From Bugula neritina (taxonomy: Eukaryota; Bryozoa; Gymnolaemata; Cheilostomatida; Bugulidae): DNA of 64,000 nucleotides. The notes beneath the pieces were generated by a model, which ran no database searches, was not told the origin of the DNA, and worked only from the letters and a program-made list of their open reading frames with translations. The DNA is taken from positions 11,039,818 through 11,103,817 of the forward strand of contig OZ037772.1 of the NCBI GenBank assembly GCA_964035545.1. The letters are read 5' to 3'. Of this stretch, positions 47,663 to 59,865 are shown one piece after another. Numbering within the stretch: the first letter of the stretch is position 1; each line of letters starts with the position of its first letter. A program made the position numbers and the translations under genes.

Positions 47663-49826
47663 CACTAGAGTATCAAACAAAATAATCATAAAAACAAAAT
47701 CTCAAAACACTAACTTCTTTCAAAAGATCAATCTTGCGTTGAGCTTGCACTATTTGATCTGTGATGATAGCCATGAGGTTGAAGTGGATCTCATCTGCGG
47801 CATATCTGCTGATTCGCTGTTCAATCACCGGTTTACCTACGCTTGTCCAATTACCTGCGATAAGATGAAATGAATAATTTATACCTGTTATCAGAATTTA
47901 TACCTGTTATTAGACTATATTATATTGTTACTTACTATATAAACATGTATGTTACTTACTGTTGGGTGGTATTGGCCCGTGGTCTATCGGACCTTCTTGG
48001 AGTCCATCCAGTTCATAAAGTCGGCCATTTATTGGCAAGTAGCCAACAAAATGAAACACGTCATCATCTTTCTGAGCCAACTTCTGGTCAAACTCAAACA
48101 ACTGCTGCCTGTGAATAGATGTCATCATGCTTTGTTTTAGTAACCTGAGTAACAAACACTCTAACTACACTATACTTTACTACTCCTGTACTACCACACT
48201 ATATTACTCATAGCATTACTATGTGTCACAGTTCCAATCTTGTAGTAGCAGACTAACAGATCTAACAGTTAGTTATAAGGAACTTATGTCAATTTAATGT
48301 GAATATATTATATTATACAATATAAATATAATATACTATATAACATAAATATGATATAATGTAAAATACAATATAATTCAATTCTGCAGGTGGAAATTTA
48401 TAAATATAACATGAATATAATGTCAAATATAATATAATGGGATTCATCAGGTTGAATATAAATGATGGAATTGGATAGACGCATTGGTATATACTAGTAA
48501 TCTAGTATAACCTGCTATTCATAAAGAAGATAAGAATACCTGGCGAAGGTGTTGTGTACTGATCGGATGTGCTGGGAGTTACTGATAGACAAACCCTTCA
48601 TCTGAGGGTCAAAAGACATGGTGAAGTCTTTGAGTTCTGTGAGACTAGAGCCCAGCTTTACATCATCGTGATCTACGTTAGCCAGGATGTTGATGATGGC
48701 TTGTGTGGCGCAGGCGTTGTTAATCACCTGCGAATATATACAGCAGTAAAGACATGTTATATTACATGAGAATATATTCATGAATAAATATATTCCAATT
48801 ATTATACTATCAAAAAAAGTATATATAGGAATAAATATATATTATACTATATTACACAAACACAAAATCATAATATACAGAAATAACTGTATGTTACATA
48901 AAGAATATATATAAGAATAAATCTAGATACTAGTCAAGTCTATCTAAAGTCAAGCAATAGGGTATGTAGCATCCCATGGTTTAACTAGTCAAACTACATA
49001 AAGTAAAGCTTTCACTCTAGAGCTATGCCATTACAATGGTGCTGTTACGTGATTATTTGATTGTGCATGTAACATGAATAAAGTATAGTGAGTTAGCTAA
49101 TAATGCCTTACCTGTTTGGCAAAATATATATGGTCACCTGAACCATCGGTTACAACTTTCCCATCTCTCTGAACATCTGGATTCCATTTAAATAGAAATA
49201 TCAGACCATGAACAGGCCTAAAATAAACTTTAAGTTTATAAAATTGACTACTAGGGGCATATCATAACTACTAAAATATTAATGGTGTCATGCAACCCAA
49301 AAATACTTGGTTCTCAACTACCTTCATCACATTTTTCTAAGTTAATAACGTGAGACTGAAATAAAATTGGTACTCTTTATAAATAACAGACTCTAAGCAT
49401 AAATATGGAATACATTGATAAAATGAGAATTAATAATTTATCAAAAGCACTTTTCATTATTTAGTCTTCAGCTTACACCTAACAGTATTCAGTTTGCACT
49501 TCAAAGAGACAAGTTTACACGTTGTTTTTAGCAAGCACATCAAATCCGCTCACCCTAAACTAGAAAGCAATTCTTCATCGAGGGACCATATCTCTTCAAC
49601 TTGGGCTCCTTCAACACCTGGAAAATGAACAAAATTAATTCTGCACGTTTTGCTTAATGAAAATAAAACTTAATATTTACTTGTTTTACCTAACAGAATT
49701 TCTTACACTTGGAAGATTATTTGTATTAATAATATAATAATAGAAAAATAATTTACCAAACTTTTTGATCAATTCAGTGAAAACTCCAGGGTCACTTTCA
49801 ATAAGGCACCAGTCTCCTGCACTCAT
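46551..49826 (-). CDS. UCHL5: Ubiquitin C-terminal hydrolase UCHL5 (UCH37)
   Basis: Cysteine deubiquitinase that trims ubiquitin chains on the 19S proteasome and also belongs to INO80. Minus-strand exons: 49826-49757, 49617-49554, 49217-49112, 48727-48540, 48108-47960, 47854-47715, 47336-47253, 46995-46897, 46607-46551. Phases agree; 318 residues against 329 in human. Starts [20 protein letters not shown]. Catalytic residues all present: oxyanion Gln80 and nucleophile Cys86 ([12 protein letters not shown]), His162 (DVFHFVGY), Asp177 (RLYELDGL), each two positions earlier than human. The C-terminal DEUBAD/ULD part has [20 protein letters not shown] and a basic Lys-rich end (KAKKRKTAA), which matches the Rpn13-binding tail of the family. 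Introns hold an (ACT)n tract and a repeat at the last acceptor. Divergent from the gene at 52100. Confidence 0.96.
46612..46725 (-). repeat. ~48-bp repeat at the UCHL5 last-exon acceptor
   Basis: On the minus strand ACAGTTTGATATTCTCTCRTG plus TCATGTGATTGGTTA-like sequence occurs twice, then a third partial unit ACAGTTTAATACTCTTTCAG supplies the acceptor tract. Only the last copy ends in AG. Confidence 0.65.
47433..47668. repeat. (ACT)n / (ACC)n trinucleotide microsatellite in UCHL5 intron 6
   Basis: About 235 bases of ACT with AGT, TGC and CAC variants. Long poly-Thr (+) and poly-Val (-) frames across it are repeat translations, not genes. Confidence 0.97.
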
Positions 49827-49894
49827 ACTTGTGATTTATAAATTTTAATTATATTTATTTTTATAATCAAAACAACTATCAATACGAATATTGG

Positions 49895-50474
49895 AACTAG
49901 TTGGGTGACTAGTCAATATTCCGAAGGCCCATTGCTCCGAAGGTCCATTGTTCCGAAGGTCCATTAGTCCGAAAATTAGTATATACACGGGATAGTTGAG
50001 GACATTCTCACTGAGAATATTGTAAACTTCACTCACAATTTAGTTTGAGTTCTTGCTATATAATTTTCATGTGGGTGGCATGCGTGTTGCCTACTTGGGA
50101 TTGTTTAGCCTGAGATTACACTATGACCAATAAGCAGCTGCCTCACCATCTATCAACATAATTATGCTTACATTATTAATTACAGGCTGACAGGCTAGTA
50201 AATAGCTTGCTGTGTACTTTGTTTATAGAGCAGCCATAATTGGGGCAGCTGCGTATCGGTCATAGTGTAATCTCAGGCTAAACAATCCCAAGTAGGCAAC
50301 ACGCATGCCACCCACATGAAAATTATATAGCAAGAACTCAAACTAAATTGTGAGTGAAATTTACAATATTCTCAGTGAGAATGTCCTCAACTATCCCGTG
50401 TATATACTAATTTTCGGACTAATGGACCTTCGGAGCAATGGGCCTTCGGAATATTGCTCCGTCCCCACTAGTTG
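49895..50474. mobile_element. 580-bp fold-back element with ~240-bp inverted arms
   Basis: Left arm about 49895-50137, right arm about 50237-50474, near-perfect reverse complements around a 100-base spacer. Shared words: CAATATTCCGAAGGCCCATT, ATATACACGGGATAGTTGAG, CATTCTCACTGAGAATATTG, CATGTGGGTGGCATGCGTG, GCCTGAGATTACACTATGAC. Both ends carry AACTAGT. Near the left end a 16-bp unit TCCGAAGGTCCATTGT is repeated three times, with one unit fewer in the right arm. No coding capacity; starts 68 bases upstream of the UCHL5 start codon. Confidence 0.92.
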
Positions 50475-51219
50475 AAATAATAATGAATAATAAAGATAAC
50501 TGCTTTTACTATTAGTATCAATTAATTTTGTTAGCAATACTAACAGTAATAGTAATACTAATAGTAATAGTAATAGTAAATCCCTAAATCAGTAAATGTA
50601 ATACTCAGTCTTGTACTTATAGTTATACTGCCACAACAAAGAATTTTGTAAAAATGGCTTTAATTTTTCAATCTCAATCTGTCCCAACAATGATTGTAGT
50701 CAGAAAACGTGAATGTCAATCAAATATATGTTGTAACTTGGGTAAAACAACCAAACTTGTTTGGCTAAACTTTAATTTCAATTTGACTAAATTAATTATT
50801 TCAAAACAGTGTAGACTTCCGAAAATTAGCGTTTATAGTTGAATCATTTATTAAATTTAAAAATACTTTCCAATTGGTTCAAGTGTTTTAATATATGTTG
50901 CATAGAGTAGGTTTTTATACAACAAAAAAGATTTGACTTGACTCGCTGACTTAAAATAAATAGCTTCCAATTCCGTCTCTAAAAACATCTTAGCCTATAG
51001 GCTTAACTGAAAAGAATTACTTAGCATAACTATCTATAAACAGCTCCGAGTTGGGGATATCTCAGTGCAGTAGTTTGAGGTTCTCGAGTTCTCGAGTTTA
51101 CATCCCCCAAACCTGAAATCACCAAACTATTACACCCATTAACCTCCAACTTGTAGCTGCTTGTAGAACAATTTTATGTTTGCAGGATAAGTGAAGTTAA
51201 AATTATATGTTATCAATAT

Positions 51220-51860
51220 TTATATTATGTTTTATATTATTATTATCATTGTTTATTACAGTTTCTGTGCCTGATTATAGCAAGTGGTTGTCGTCTACAT
51301 TATGTTTTATTTTATTTTGATTATTATTGCAAAAGTTATTCCTTTTCAATTTTAAAATAAATATGAAAAGTTAAAATTAATTTATTTATTATTTATTTAT
51401 TATGATTTGTTAATTTATGATTATCATTATAATTATGATTACCGATTACGATTATCATAATGTCAATGATTATGGGAATTAGTATTGCTGTATTAGTGTA
51501 TTGGTTATGCTGTTGCTTATAACTTATAAGTCATAATCATTAATGTAAATGATAATTTAAATTATAGTGAATATGATCATCATAATGATGATAAATATTA
51601 AATATGATGATCATTGACATTATGATAATGACAATGATAATGATTATCATCGTATTTAAATTGAGGATAATCACAATCTAAACAGTAAGTTCAACATTAA
51701 CCTTTAAGTTTAACTTCAAGTGTAAGTGATAGCCAGTAAAACTAAAAGTAAATGTAACAAACTAACACTAACAGTAATGAATAATGAATTTACAATCATA
51801 ATGATATTCATATTGATTTTCATATTATCGTTATGATTATCATTACGGTTATTGATGAAT
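51220..51860. repeat. Cryptically simple GATTATCATTATAAT region
   Basis: Irregular words such as ATGATTATCAT, GATAATGATTATC and TAACACTAACAGTAATG without a fixed period, upstream of the gene at 52100. Confidence 0.65.
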
Positions 51861-52099
51861 ATTAACAATAGTTAAGACTTAGGTTTTTCTTTTGCAGCAA
51901 ACCATGGAAAGATATTTAACTTAATCTTATTAATAATATTTTAAATAACAATTTGTAAATTGTCATTCCTTATTAGAAGCATAAGCTCATTAAATTAGTA
52001 TTTATAATAGAGATAATCCTAATGTAAAACGATTGGTAAGTCTGTAGATATTTAAGCTGGCACTTGAATTCTCTAGATACTGAAGCTAAGCTAACTAGA

Positions 52100-55000
52100 A
52101 TGTCTGGAAACTCTGAGCTTAGACAGCTTCTTCAGAGAGAAAGATTTGCGGAAGAGGTTAGTTAACAGTGCAACTGCTAGACTTGACTTTGACATGTTAT
52201 GTTGTGACGCTGGAGCTATAGTTTCCTTAAGTTTTCAGGCATTGCTGGGATGGAAAAAAAGAGTTCTTCATAACATGATTTGTCTCTAGAAATATTGTCG
52301 TTTTAGTCTAAATGTTTACTGTTCAGATAATTCTTTCTTCACAGTTAAAGAGTTAAAAGTTTTCATTTTTAGCTTTTTTGTAAGCAAAGAGAAATTCACA
52401 AAGATAAAAATTAAATTTTTTTACACTCTCAAAAACTTTTGTAATACTACGAGTAACTCATAAAGTATTAGCTATATTCCATGAAGATCCAATCATCTAT
52501 ATACAAGATGTTTATAACTGTGCAAGACACTACTTCAATTGAGCCTTGAAACACAAATATGTAAATTTTTGTTTTAAAAATAGTCAGACTATTTTAGTAA
52601 TTAGAAAAGTGAAGTTAGTTTCACTTCTATTGTTACGGAACCTGTTATATGTCTGATGTTGGCGTTTTAAGCTCTGTTGTAACTAGCAGTAGCCAAGTCC
52701 TAGGATACAAAGCGCTTTTTATACATACTAAAGTTGATTAGTTATTCTCCAAGGTATAGCCTGACAGTTACAAGTTCTGTGGCCCTTTTTACTTGTTTCT
52801 GATTGCGGTGAGACATCTCTGTGGACTGTAAGCTAATTCTGTGTTTGTAGCCTATGAACTTGTATACTGTTTGTAGCCTGATAAAGATGGGTTCAGTGGG
52901 GACCCAGCTCAGTCTCACATAACTGATGTACAAGACCCGGGGCAATATCAACAGCAACTCCCTAACTCTTCCACGCATTCCAAGTTTGATGATAGTTACA
53001 CAGTCACTTCCTCTTTTCCTGCAGACGGCAAGAATGTTCCGGACCTGTCGGAGTTCTCTAACTCCTCATCTAATAATATGCAATGTGAGTTTTCATACTA
53101 ATAAACCCTTTTTAGAGATCCGCGATATTTCTTTTACAATTAGGAGTTGTGTCCTCCCGATGTGACTAGGTTGAACCTACTAAAAATATCCAATGTGAGT
53201 TTTCATACCAAATATTTATTTATTCCTACTCCTTAATAAATAATTTCAATTTGAGAAGACATGAAATTAGTTTCTGCTGAACTTCAACCTATTTTTTTCT
53301 CCTCAATGTGAGGTTTATTCATTTTACTTGAAAATATTGCAAATTTTGGTTGTCAACCACAAGACTCGAATTTGGCTTGAAGCTAATAGTAAGCTACTTG
53401 TTGTTCATGTGCAATGTTCAGATTTCTGGTTAACTAGAGTTACACGCTTGTATAAAGTTAATTGTACCACAATGAATTGCCTTTAATTTCTATTAATCTT
53501 TCTACTCTGGATTACTGTCAGCTAAATGATTAAATGAAATGGATGTTGCACCAGTAATCTTGTAGTGGATGGCATTATCTTTTGTTAAATTATTTCTCTC
53601 TGTGTTTTGGAAGAGGCTGATACTATATTTTACAAAAACGTGAGAATGGCACCAGGTTTTGTGGTGATTCAAATTATAATTTATTTTCTAAGTCAGCTCC
53701 TCAATGTGGATTTTTAAGATTTACTTGAAAGACTAAATCACTACTTGATATCTAGTAATCTTACTGAACACACATTGACCATATCAGCGAGAATACATAA
53801 AGACTAATTGTTTCAGCCCTAGATTACATAAAGACTAACTGTTTCAGCCCTAGCTGGATTGGATATGCTCTCTAACCTGGACAACACATCTTGGCTGTCT
53901 TCCTCGATGGGTGATGACTTTGACCTTGGTGTGGCAGCGTTAGTGCAGGCTGCCGATCAGTTTCCTTTCTCCAACCTCAACATGGATGAGTTCACTGAGC
54001 AGGTGTTACAGTCGGAGGTTGATGGCCAGGTATACATGTATATACTGTAGAGTGTAGATATACTGTATATACTGTAGAGTGTAGATATACTGTAGAGTGT
54101 AGATATGTGTTGTATGTGCTCTATGTGTATAAACATGTACTGTAGGCTACTGTTAGTGTGTATTTCTATATGTATGCATTGTCAACCCTGACAGATGCTT
54201 GCCTCTCTCTATACATGTGTTCTGTAAATATATAAATGTGTGTGTGTACTTCATATGCACTTTATGTGTATATATATATTTACTGTATGTGTATAAATAT
54301 GTACTGTAGGTATATATAATATGTACTGTAGGTGCATATAATATGTACTGTCAGTGTGTATTACTCTGTTATATCTCTATACAGGAAGTCAGCAGTTGGG
54401 CAGAGCAGACTTTATTAGACGAGTTCTCTCAGTCTAAGTCCGTACCATCCCAGTCTGGTGATGCTAAATTCGCTGGCTATGGTAGGACATAGTAATATCT
54501 TCTCTTCGTTTGAAAGTCCTTCTATTTTGTTTTGTAAAGATTTTTGACCACTTCAGAATTACCACCATTTATTTCTTGTAAATATCAATAAATTTCTCAT
54601 GAAAAGCGTTATTTGAACACATTACATAAGGTTCGGTGAAATTGTATATATATGAGTGCATTGGCAACATAAATTTCATAAGAGAGGATGTAAAAGGTGT
54701 TACATGAATTTGCTGTGTGGGGTGAGGTGATTCCATTTTAGGCATTTTTGTCTTTCTACATCACATGATATGTTTTCATGGTGCGCAGAACGTTATGCGG
54801 GTTACAATCATTAGGTTTTCAGTTTTATATTCATGTATGAGATTTGTGAGTGGTCTTCGGCCATTAAACAGTGTCATGGTCTCCCCCTCCCCCTTATTCT
54901 CCTATAAATGACACATTGCTATCTCCTGCATGTTGTGTGATTCAATATTGGTAGGAAGTGGCTATTCGGAGTTGTCTCAACCGAAGTCTAGCTGTTGCCC

Positions 55001-58000
55001 TCTCAGTAGCAACTCTTGTAAAGTAGGGGTGGGTATGTTGCCAACCTGCACCTCTGTAGCCTGTACCAGCAGTACACTTCGGTCTACAGTGAGTATTTCT
55101 ATCTAACCAATAGCTGGCTAATGTAAAACTTCTTTTAAAAAACATGTAAAAGACACAACATGCACTTTGAACTGCACGCAGCTCTGTAAATGCTTTTAGG
55201 AATTAAGTTTTTATGCAGTTTTCGCCGTCAAACACCCGACTGTGGTTTGAAAAACTGCTGGGTCTTTTAGCTTTAGTAGGTTTATGAGAGCTAAACGGAG
55301 CAGCCGTGGTCTAGGGGTTAGAGCACTGGCTTAGTAAACACGAGATCATGGGTTCGAACCCCAGTAAAGGTCATTGGTGGTGTTAGGAAGAGCATCCAGT
55401 CACATCTGAATAAGTTCTTAGCCTGCTTTAAAAACCTTTCCATTAGAGGTTTTCTCACAGGGATAGTGACTAAAAACTTGCATGAGTTTTATTGAGAACT
55501 AAGTAAATACCATGTGCTATCATTATAAGGTGTTTAAGTCAAGTTGTATATACGCTCCATTGATTTCCAATATGCATCACACTGAGCTGTAAGAGATCAG
55601 CTGTCCTTGCTCCACATACACTGCAAAACTTATTACCTTAAATCTCACTGTAATCACAGCATTAGAGTAGCTAATTAGCTAATTATAACGTAGGTTGTAG
55701 GTCATAGGTTTAGGACTTGAAACTAGCTCTAATAACTATGAATCCACTGTGTAAATGACTGGTAACACTCTACCACTGGCCCTTCCAGTTTTTCTAATAA
55801 AAATGCTGGGAGTAAAGAAAAAATACAGTTTATCCATCACATTTAAAAATAATTATGAAACCTTTACGTTACTGACTGCACCAAAGTTTTGAGTTTTATT
55901 TTATTATCCTGACAGTCTATAATTTTATCTTCTGAACTTTTATATGTGTTTGACTGTAGGTGAGTGTGTTGTCAAAATTGTGAGCTAGTTGAAAGTTGTT
56001 TATTAGTTTTATGATTAATCAGTTTATTTGACTGTCATTTTTTTCTATTTTCTCTGTTTTACCTATTATTTTTCACGAAACTTGTAATAGTTGGCAGGAC
56101 TAGCATTATTTTGTCTCTTTTCAAACTAAAGAAAGAAAGGATAAAATTAAGTTTTACATATCTAGGTCTTTTGAAAAAAAAACTTAATGTTTTTAGCTCT
56201 CCATTTTTAGTGGAGTTTAAAATGCAGAATCATAAAAACTAGAAAAGGTTTAGTCAACAATAACAAAAAGTTTTGGGTTCTAATAATGTTGTAATTGCTA
56301 TGCAAACATACCACAAATAAATGTACAGTTTGAAAATAACTTGAAAGAAAATTGATTATTTTGGAAGAGTGAATTTCTAATTATCACTCTGAATATATAT
56401 TATAATAAAATATCATATGTTTACTTGTCTCACATGTCTTTATTCTCTATATTCTACACTCTATATTCTACACTCTATATTCTACACTCTATACTTTATA
56501 CTCTATATTCTATAGGTTATACTTTATACTCTATACTCTCTATTCTATAGTTTATACTTTATATTCTATACTTTATACTCTATATTCTCTATTCTATAGT
56601 TTATACTTTATATTCTATACTTTATACTCTATATTCTGCATTTTATGCTCTGTATTCTACACTCTATATTATACACTATACTTTATGCTCTACATTATGT
56701 ACTTTATTCTTTTCTGCTGTGCTTTTAGTTTCACCCTGCTAGTGGCTGGAACCATTTCTACCAAGTAATTGCTATTTAGTGCAGTAACGGAGAAATTGTT
56801 CAGTCCAAGTTCTTTAGTTGTTCCTATGATTTTTGGTTGGGAGTGGGGATTAAATATTAAGATAGAGGACACAACTTTTCCAATGTTTTTCATTTAGAAC
56901 ACAGACCTAAATTTCTCTGTTCCTGCCCTACTTTGTAATTGTTAACTCAAAGTGTTATTTTGCTTTATGGTGAATGTTGTGGTAAACTTTAATGCATTTA
57001 AATATATTTTGTAAATGCTGCTATGAATTATAGCATATATATGCTGTGAATTTTGGTGTAAATTATAGTATATATTGTGACTATAAACTCTACTATATAT
57101 TGTAAATGTTGTTGTAATACAAGATGCCCAACTTGAGGTCATGTGTAATTTCGAAGGCCTTGTTTTCTGGTTTCCGGAATATTTTCCAACTTCCCATCTT
57201 TGTGTGTTGACTTTATCTTGTTGGTCTGTTAAGGGTATGACTAACCATTTATAAAGATTTCTGCATTGGCACTTTTTACAAACTTTTTTACAGGTTCAAA
57301 ATTATTTCACAATCTAAGAAAGGAATGAGCCATTTGTTCTTACATGATTTTACCTCATTGTTTAAACACGTACGCGCTCACACACACAGTTGCTCAGACA
57401 ATACATGTACGTGAATTTAATATTCAGAGTTGTCACTTTGACGATTTAGCACATGTTCTTATATTCTCCTTCTGCAGTCTCTGATAGAGCCTCCCTACCC
57501 ATCTATACAGACTAAGTATCTGAGAACTCAGTCTATGCCCGGTGCACTTGACGAGCCGTCTGACAGACCCCCCAGTCATTACAATGCACATCCCCTGCAG
57601 GTCCTCGGTCTACCTTCACATCCCACAGACAAGATGGCGCATTCACAGTCAGTTCATCTCAACTTTAGCCTGTGTACCATGTTATTCCTCTTAGAGTTTC
57701 TAGTACCTCTACTATACTTTATATTATAATATATAATGCTAGTTGTGAATTGTATGCCTTACACTGGATATAAGCAATATCTGCAAGTGGTGGAGTAACC
57801 CCCTAACTTTCTAGAGCACTCCTAGGGTCAACACTACTTTGAGCTAAAATAGTGAAAGCAAAGTGTTGAAATGTAATTAATTAGCCGAAATGATGGTTGA
57901 AACATCAGTGAAAATATTTAATAATTTTATTCTGTGTTGTCAGTTTTACCACAAGATATTTTGGACAAACACTAAGCTTTCACTTCCTGTTGAAAGTATT

Positions 58001-59865
58001 TTCAAAGCCTGGCTATAAATATATGCAGTCTTGTTTACAGTTTGACTTTTAAGATATAATATCATCACCATGGTGATATGTAAATTTAGCCAACATTTCT
58101 ATTGTCTTCGTATATAGACACAAGTTGCAGGCTAAATTAGTACTTATGAAGCAGAACTAGTGGTAGGTTTACATGATGAGCTCTGAATCTTATACTGCTG
58201 CTGCCGCTGTTGTAGCGAGAAGTATGGCGCTCCTGGCAGCGGCTCTCAACCGGTCTCCCCGTTACACACCACCAGCCGGGCCGCTCCCGCCTCTCACCAG
58301 AACCAGTTCTATCAAACCTTTCCCTACAGCTCTGATTGGACAACTTCATCTCACCGTATGCCAGGTGCAGTCATGCGTGACAATATGTTTTTTCACCTAT
58401 TCCACTTTGTCCTGTTTAGGCAGCAATATGTTATATCTCAGGATAATTTAACTTACCTCATGTACTCAAGTGTATGTCACAGTGATTGAGTTTCCATCAC
58501 ATTTGTGGATTTCACCCACTTGAATCTGCTGTAACCATTTACTACTATGATCACATCATCCACTGTCTTCCAACTCTATCTTCTTCTCTACAAGCTTGAA
58601 TGTTCTATTTTCTTCCATAGACGACCAGTTGGCCTACTCTAAGGGTGAGATGAACTCATATCTGAACACGCCGAGTCAGGCAGCGCAATCACCGTACGTC
58701 CAGCAATCTCACTACTCATTAGACTCTCAGCTGCTGCATATGGCACCTGGCAGGCCGAGTGTACCGACATCATGGTCCGGCACCCCATCGTCTAGTCATG
58801 CCAGCCTGCTGCAAGCACAGCTTGCTCTGCAGAGTCAGCCCAGGCAGCAGACGCAGCTGACTTCACACGGCAGCGGGTCGGGCAGCGGGTTCTCCATGCA
58901 AGATCAGCGAGTCATGTCTCCCAACTTCTCGCCTGGTCTGCAGACGTCAACAGCTGGTGGTTTTCCCAACTCTTATGGCTCAAGAAACAGAGTTTACGAG
59001 ACTTCCTCGGCTGTACCTAGCCCTTCTGGAAGTACGTCTGAAACCAACCGGAGAAAGAATACAGAGAAAGCTCTGAAGTGAGTTTAAGTGTTGAAATCAT
59101 CTTGTCTTATCGAGATTATAATATGTAGAGTTTCGCAATGAACTTGTTTCTGGTGTTTTCAACAATCTCCCATCAACGCTAATGGTGCCGTTTTCATAAT
59201 AAACCGAGACAGTTTTGTGTTGACCCCATGCTATCATTTCAACTCTCTGAATAACTGCTACACCTGAATATTATTTATTCATGCATTTTCAGTTTATTGT
59301 TGTTTTTTCATTATAACAGCCGCAATTTGCTTTCATATGCACCGGTATATTTTGTTTTTAGAGCTATGATGCCCTCTACTGTTACTGACTAATTTTACAA
59401 AACCTATTCTCTACATGTACCTATCTATTTCAGAAAATCATCACGCCCACACACCCAAATTACTAAAAAAATTAGGATAAAACATATGAAATCAAGCAAA
59501 ATTAGAAAAAAAAACCTTCAGCTGTATTTGTTAATATTTTATCCGTTTAATGCAAGAAACTATATTCATTAGGTGCTAAACTGTGAAGAATAGCTAAAAT
59601 CTAGAGATATAGTGTAAATTAAGTAAAATAACCCATGTGATCAAACTCAAAATGTTATGTCTTCAAGGAGTCAACTTGCATATATAAGTAGTGGTGTAAT
59701 TTTCTGCTTGTATTCTCTGTCTCTATCTGTAGAGACTGCGGGCTGTATGATGCCGTGGTACTCACCAAGAAGCTGATCAACCAGGAGCAGGAGATTCAGA
59801 AACAGATGGCCGAGTTTAGACAGCAGGTGACTGAGTTTATGGGACAGTTGAAGGTGACTCAGTAG
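52100..59865 (+). CDS. Unrecognised Ser/Gln/Pro-rich protein with C-terminal coiled coil
   Basis: Nine exons: 52100-52156, 52877-53084, 53848-54029, 54385-54481, 54955-55088, 57478-57647, 58216-58364, 58621-59077, 59733-59865. All phases agree: 528 residues. I do not recognise the family. Visible: a short N-terminal helix (ELRQLLQRERFAEE); an acidic-hydrophobic stretch with DMLSNLDNTSWLSSS and NMDEFTEQVL, of the kind seen in activation domains; LRTQSMP (about 241-247), which fits a 14-3-3 type RxxSxP site; long Ser/Gln/Pro-rich low-complexity sequence encoded mainly by exon 8; and a basic-then-helical C-terminus (NRRKNTEKALKDCGLYDA, then NQEQEIQKQMAEFRQQV) likely to form a coiled coil. This suggests a nuclear coregulator, but that is inference. 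Splice sites of exons 2 and 3 are duplicated. Confidence 0.78.
53081..53210 (+). repeat. Duplicated exon-2 donor block
   Basis: CAATGTGAGTTTTCATAC occurs at the real donor (exon ends 53084) and again at 53191, preceded by similar AATATSC. The distance is 110 bases, so this is a spaced duplication rather than a clean tandem. Confidence 0.7.
53785..53853 (+). repeat. Duplicated exon-3 acceptor (31-bp tandem)
   Basis: ATACATAAAGACTAAYTGTT plus TCAGCCCTAG is present twice; TTTCAG ends at 53816 and at the real acceptor 53847, 31 bases apart. Within the real site, CAG and a second AG six bases on (CCCTAG) are both in frame and would differ by two residues. Confidence 0.88.
54035..54370. repeat. 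TATACTGTAGAGTGTAGA / ATGTACTGTAGGTGTATA repeats
   Basis: Almost the whole of intron 3 of the gene at 52100 consists of degenerate 18- to 25-bp repeats beginning directly after the donor GCCAG|GTATAC. Confidence 0.75.
55297..55486 (+). mobile_element. tRNA-derived SINE, copy 5
   Basis: GGAGCAGCCGTGGTCTAGGG head with A box, TTAGTAAACACGAGATC, GGTTCGAACCCC B box, then AAGAGCATCCAGTCACATC (internal deletion) and TTTTCTCACAGGGATAGTG. In intron 5 of the gene at 52100. Confidence 0.85.
56440..56700. repeat. ATACTTTATACTCTATATTC minisatellite (inverse of 1012-1500)
   Basis: Irregular array of TATACTCTATATTCTA / ACTTTATACTCTA words, the reverse complement of the TAGAGTATA vocabulary at 1012-1500 and 20837-21280. 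In intron 5 of the gene at 52100. Confidence 0.88.
59449..59636 (-). mobile_element. Single-arm copy of the 39957 palindromic element
   Basis: Matches the right arm of 39957-40313: AATCAAGCAAAATTAGAA, AGCTGTATTTGTTAATATTT, ATCCGTTTAATG, CTAGAGATATAGTG and AATTAAGTAAAATAACCCA. Lies in the last intron of the gene at 52100. Confidence 0.75.

Larger units (their letters stand above)
49827..52099. other. Divergent intergenic region UCHL5 / unrecognised gene
   Basis: Contains the promoters of both genes, a 580-bp fold-back element (49895-50474) directly upstream of UCHL5, and a cryptically simple stretch at 51220-51860. No core promoter motif could be assigned. Confidence 0.5.

Noticed and set aside
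47387-47873. Poly-Val and poly-Thr open frames
   Set aside because: Translations of the (ACT)n microsatellite inside UCHL5 intron 6.
58173-58451. Ala-rich 92-codon frame
   Set aside because: A different frame across 58216-58364 (EKYGAPGSGSQ ... HQNQFYQTF) joins in phase with both neighbours and continues the Ser/Gln-rich character.
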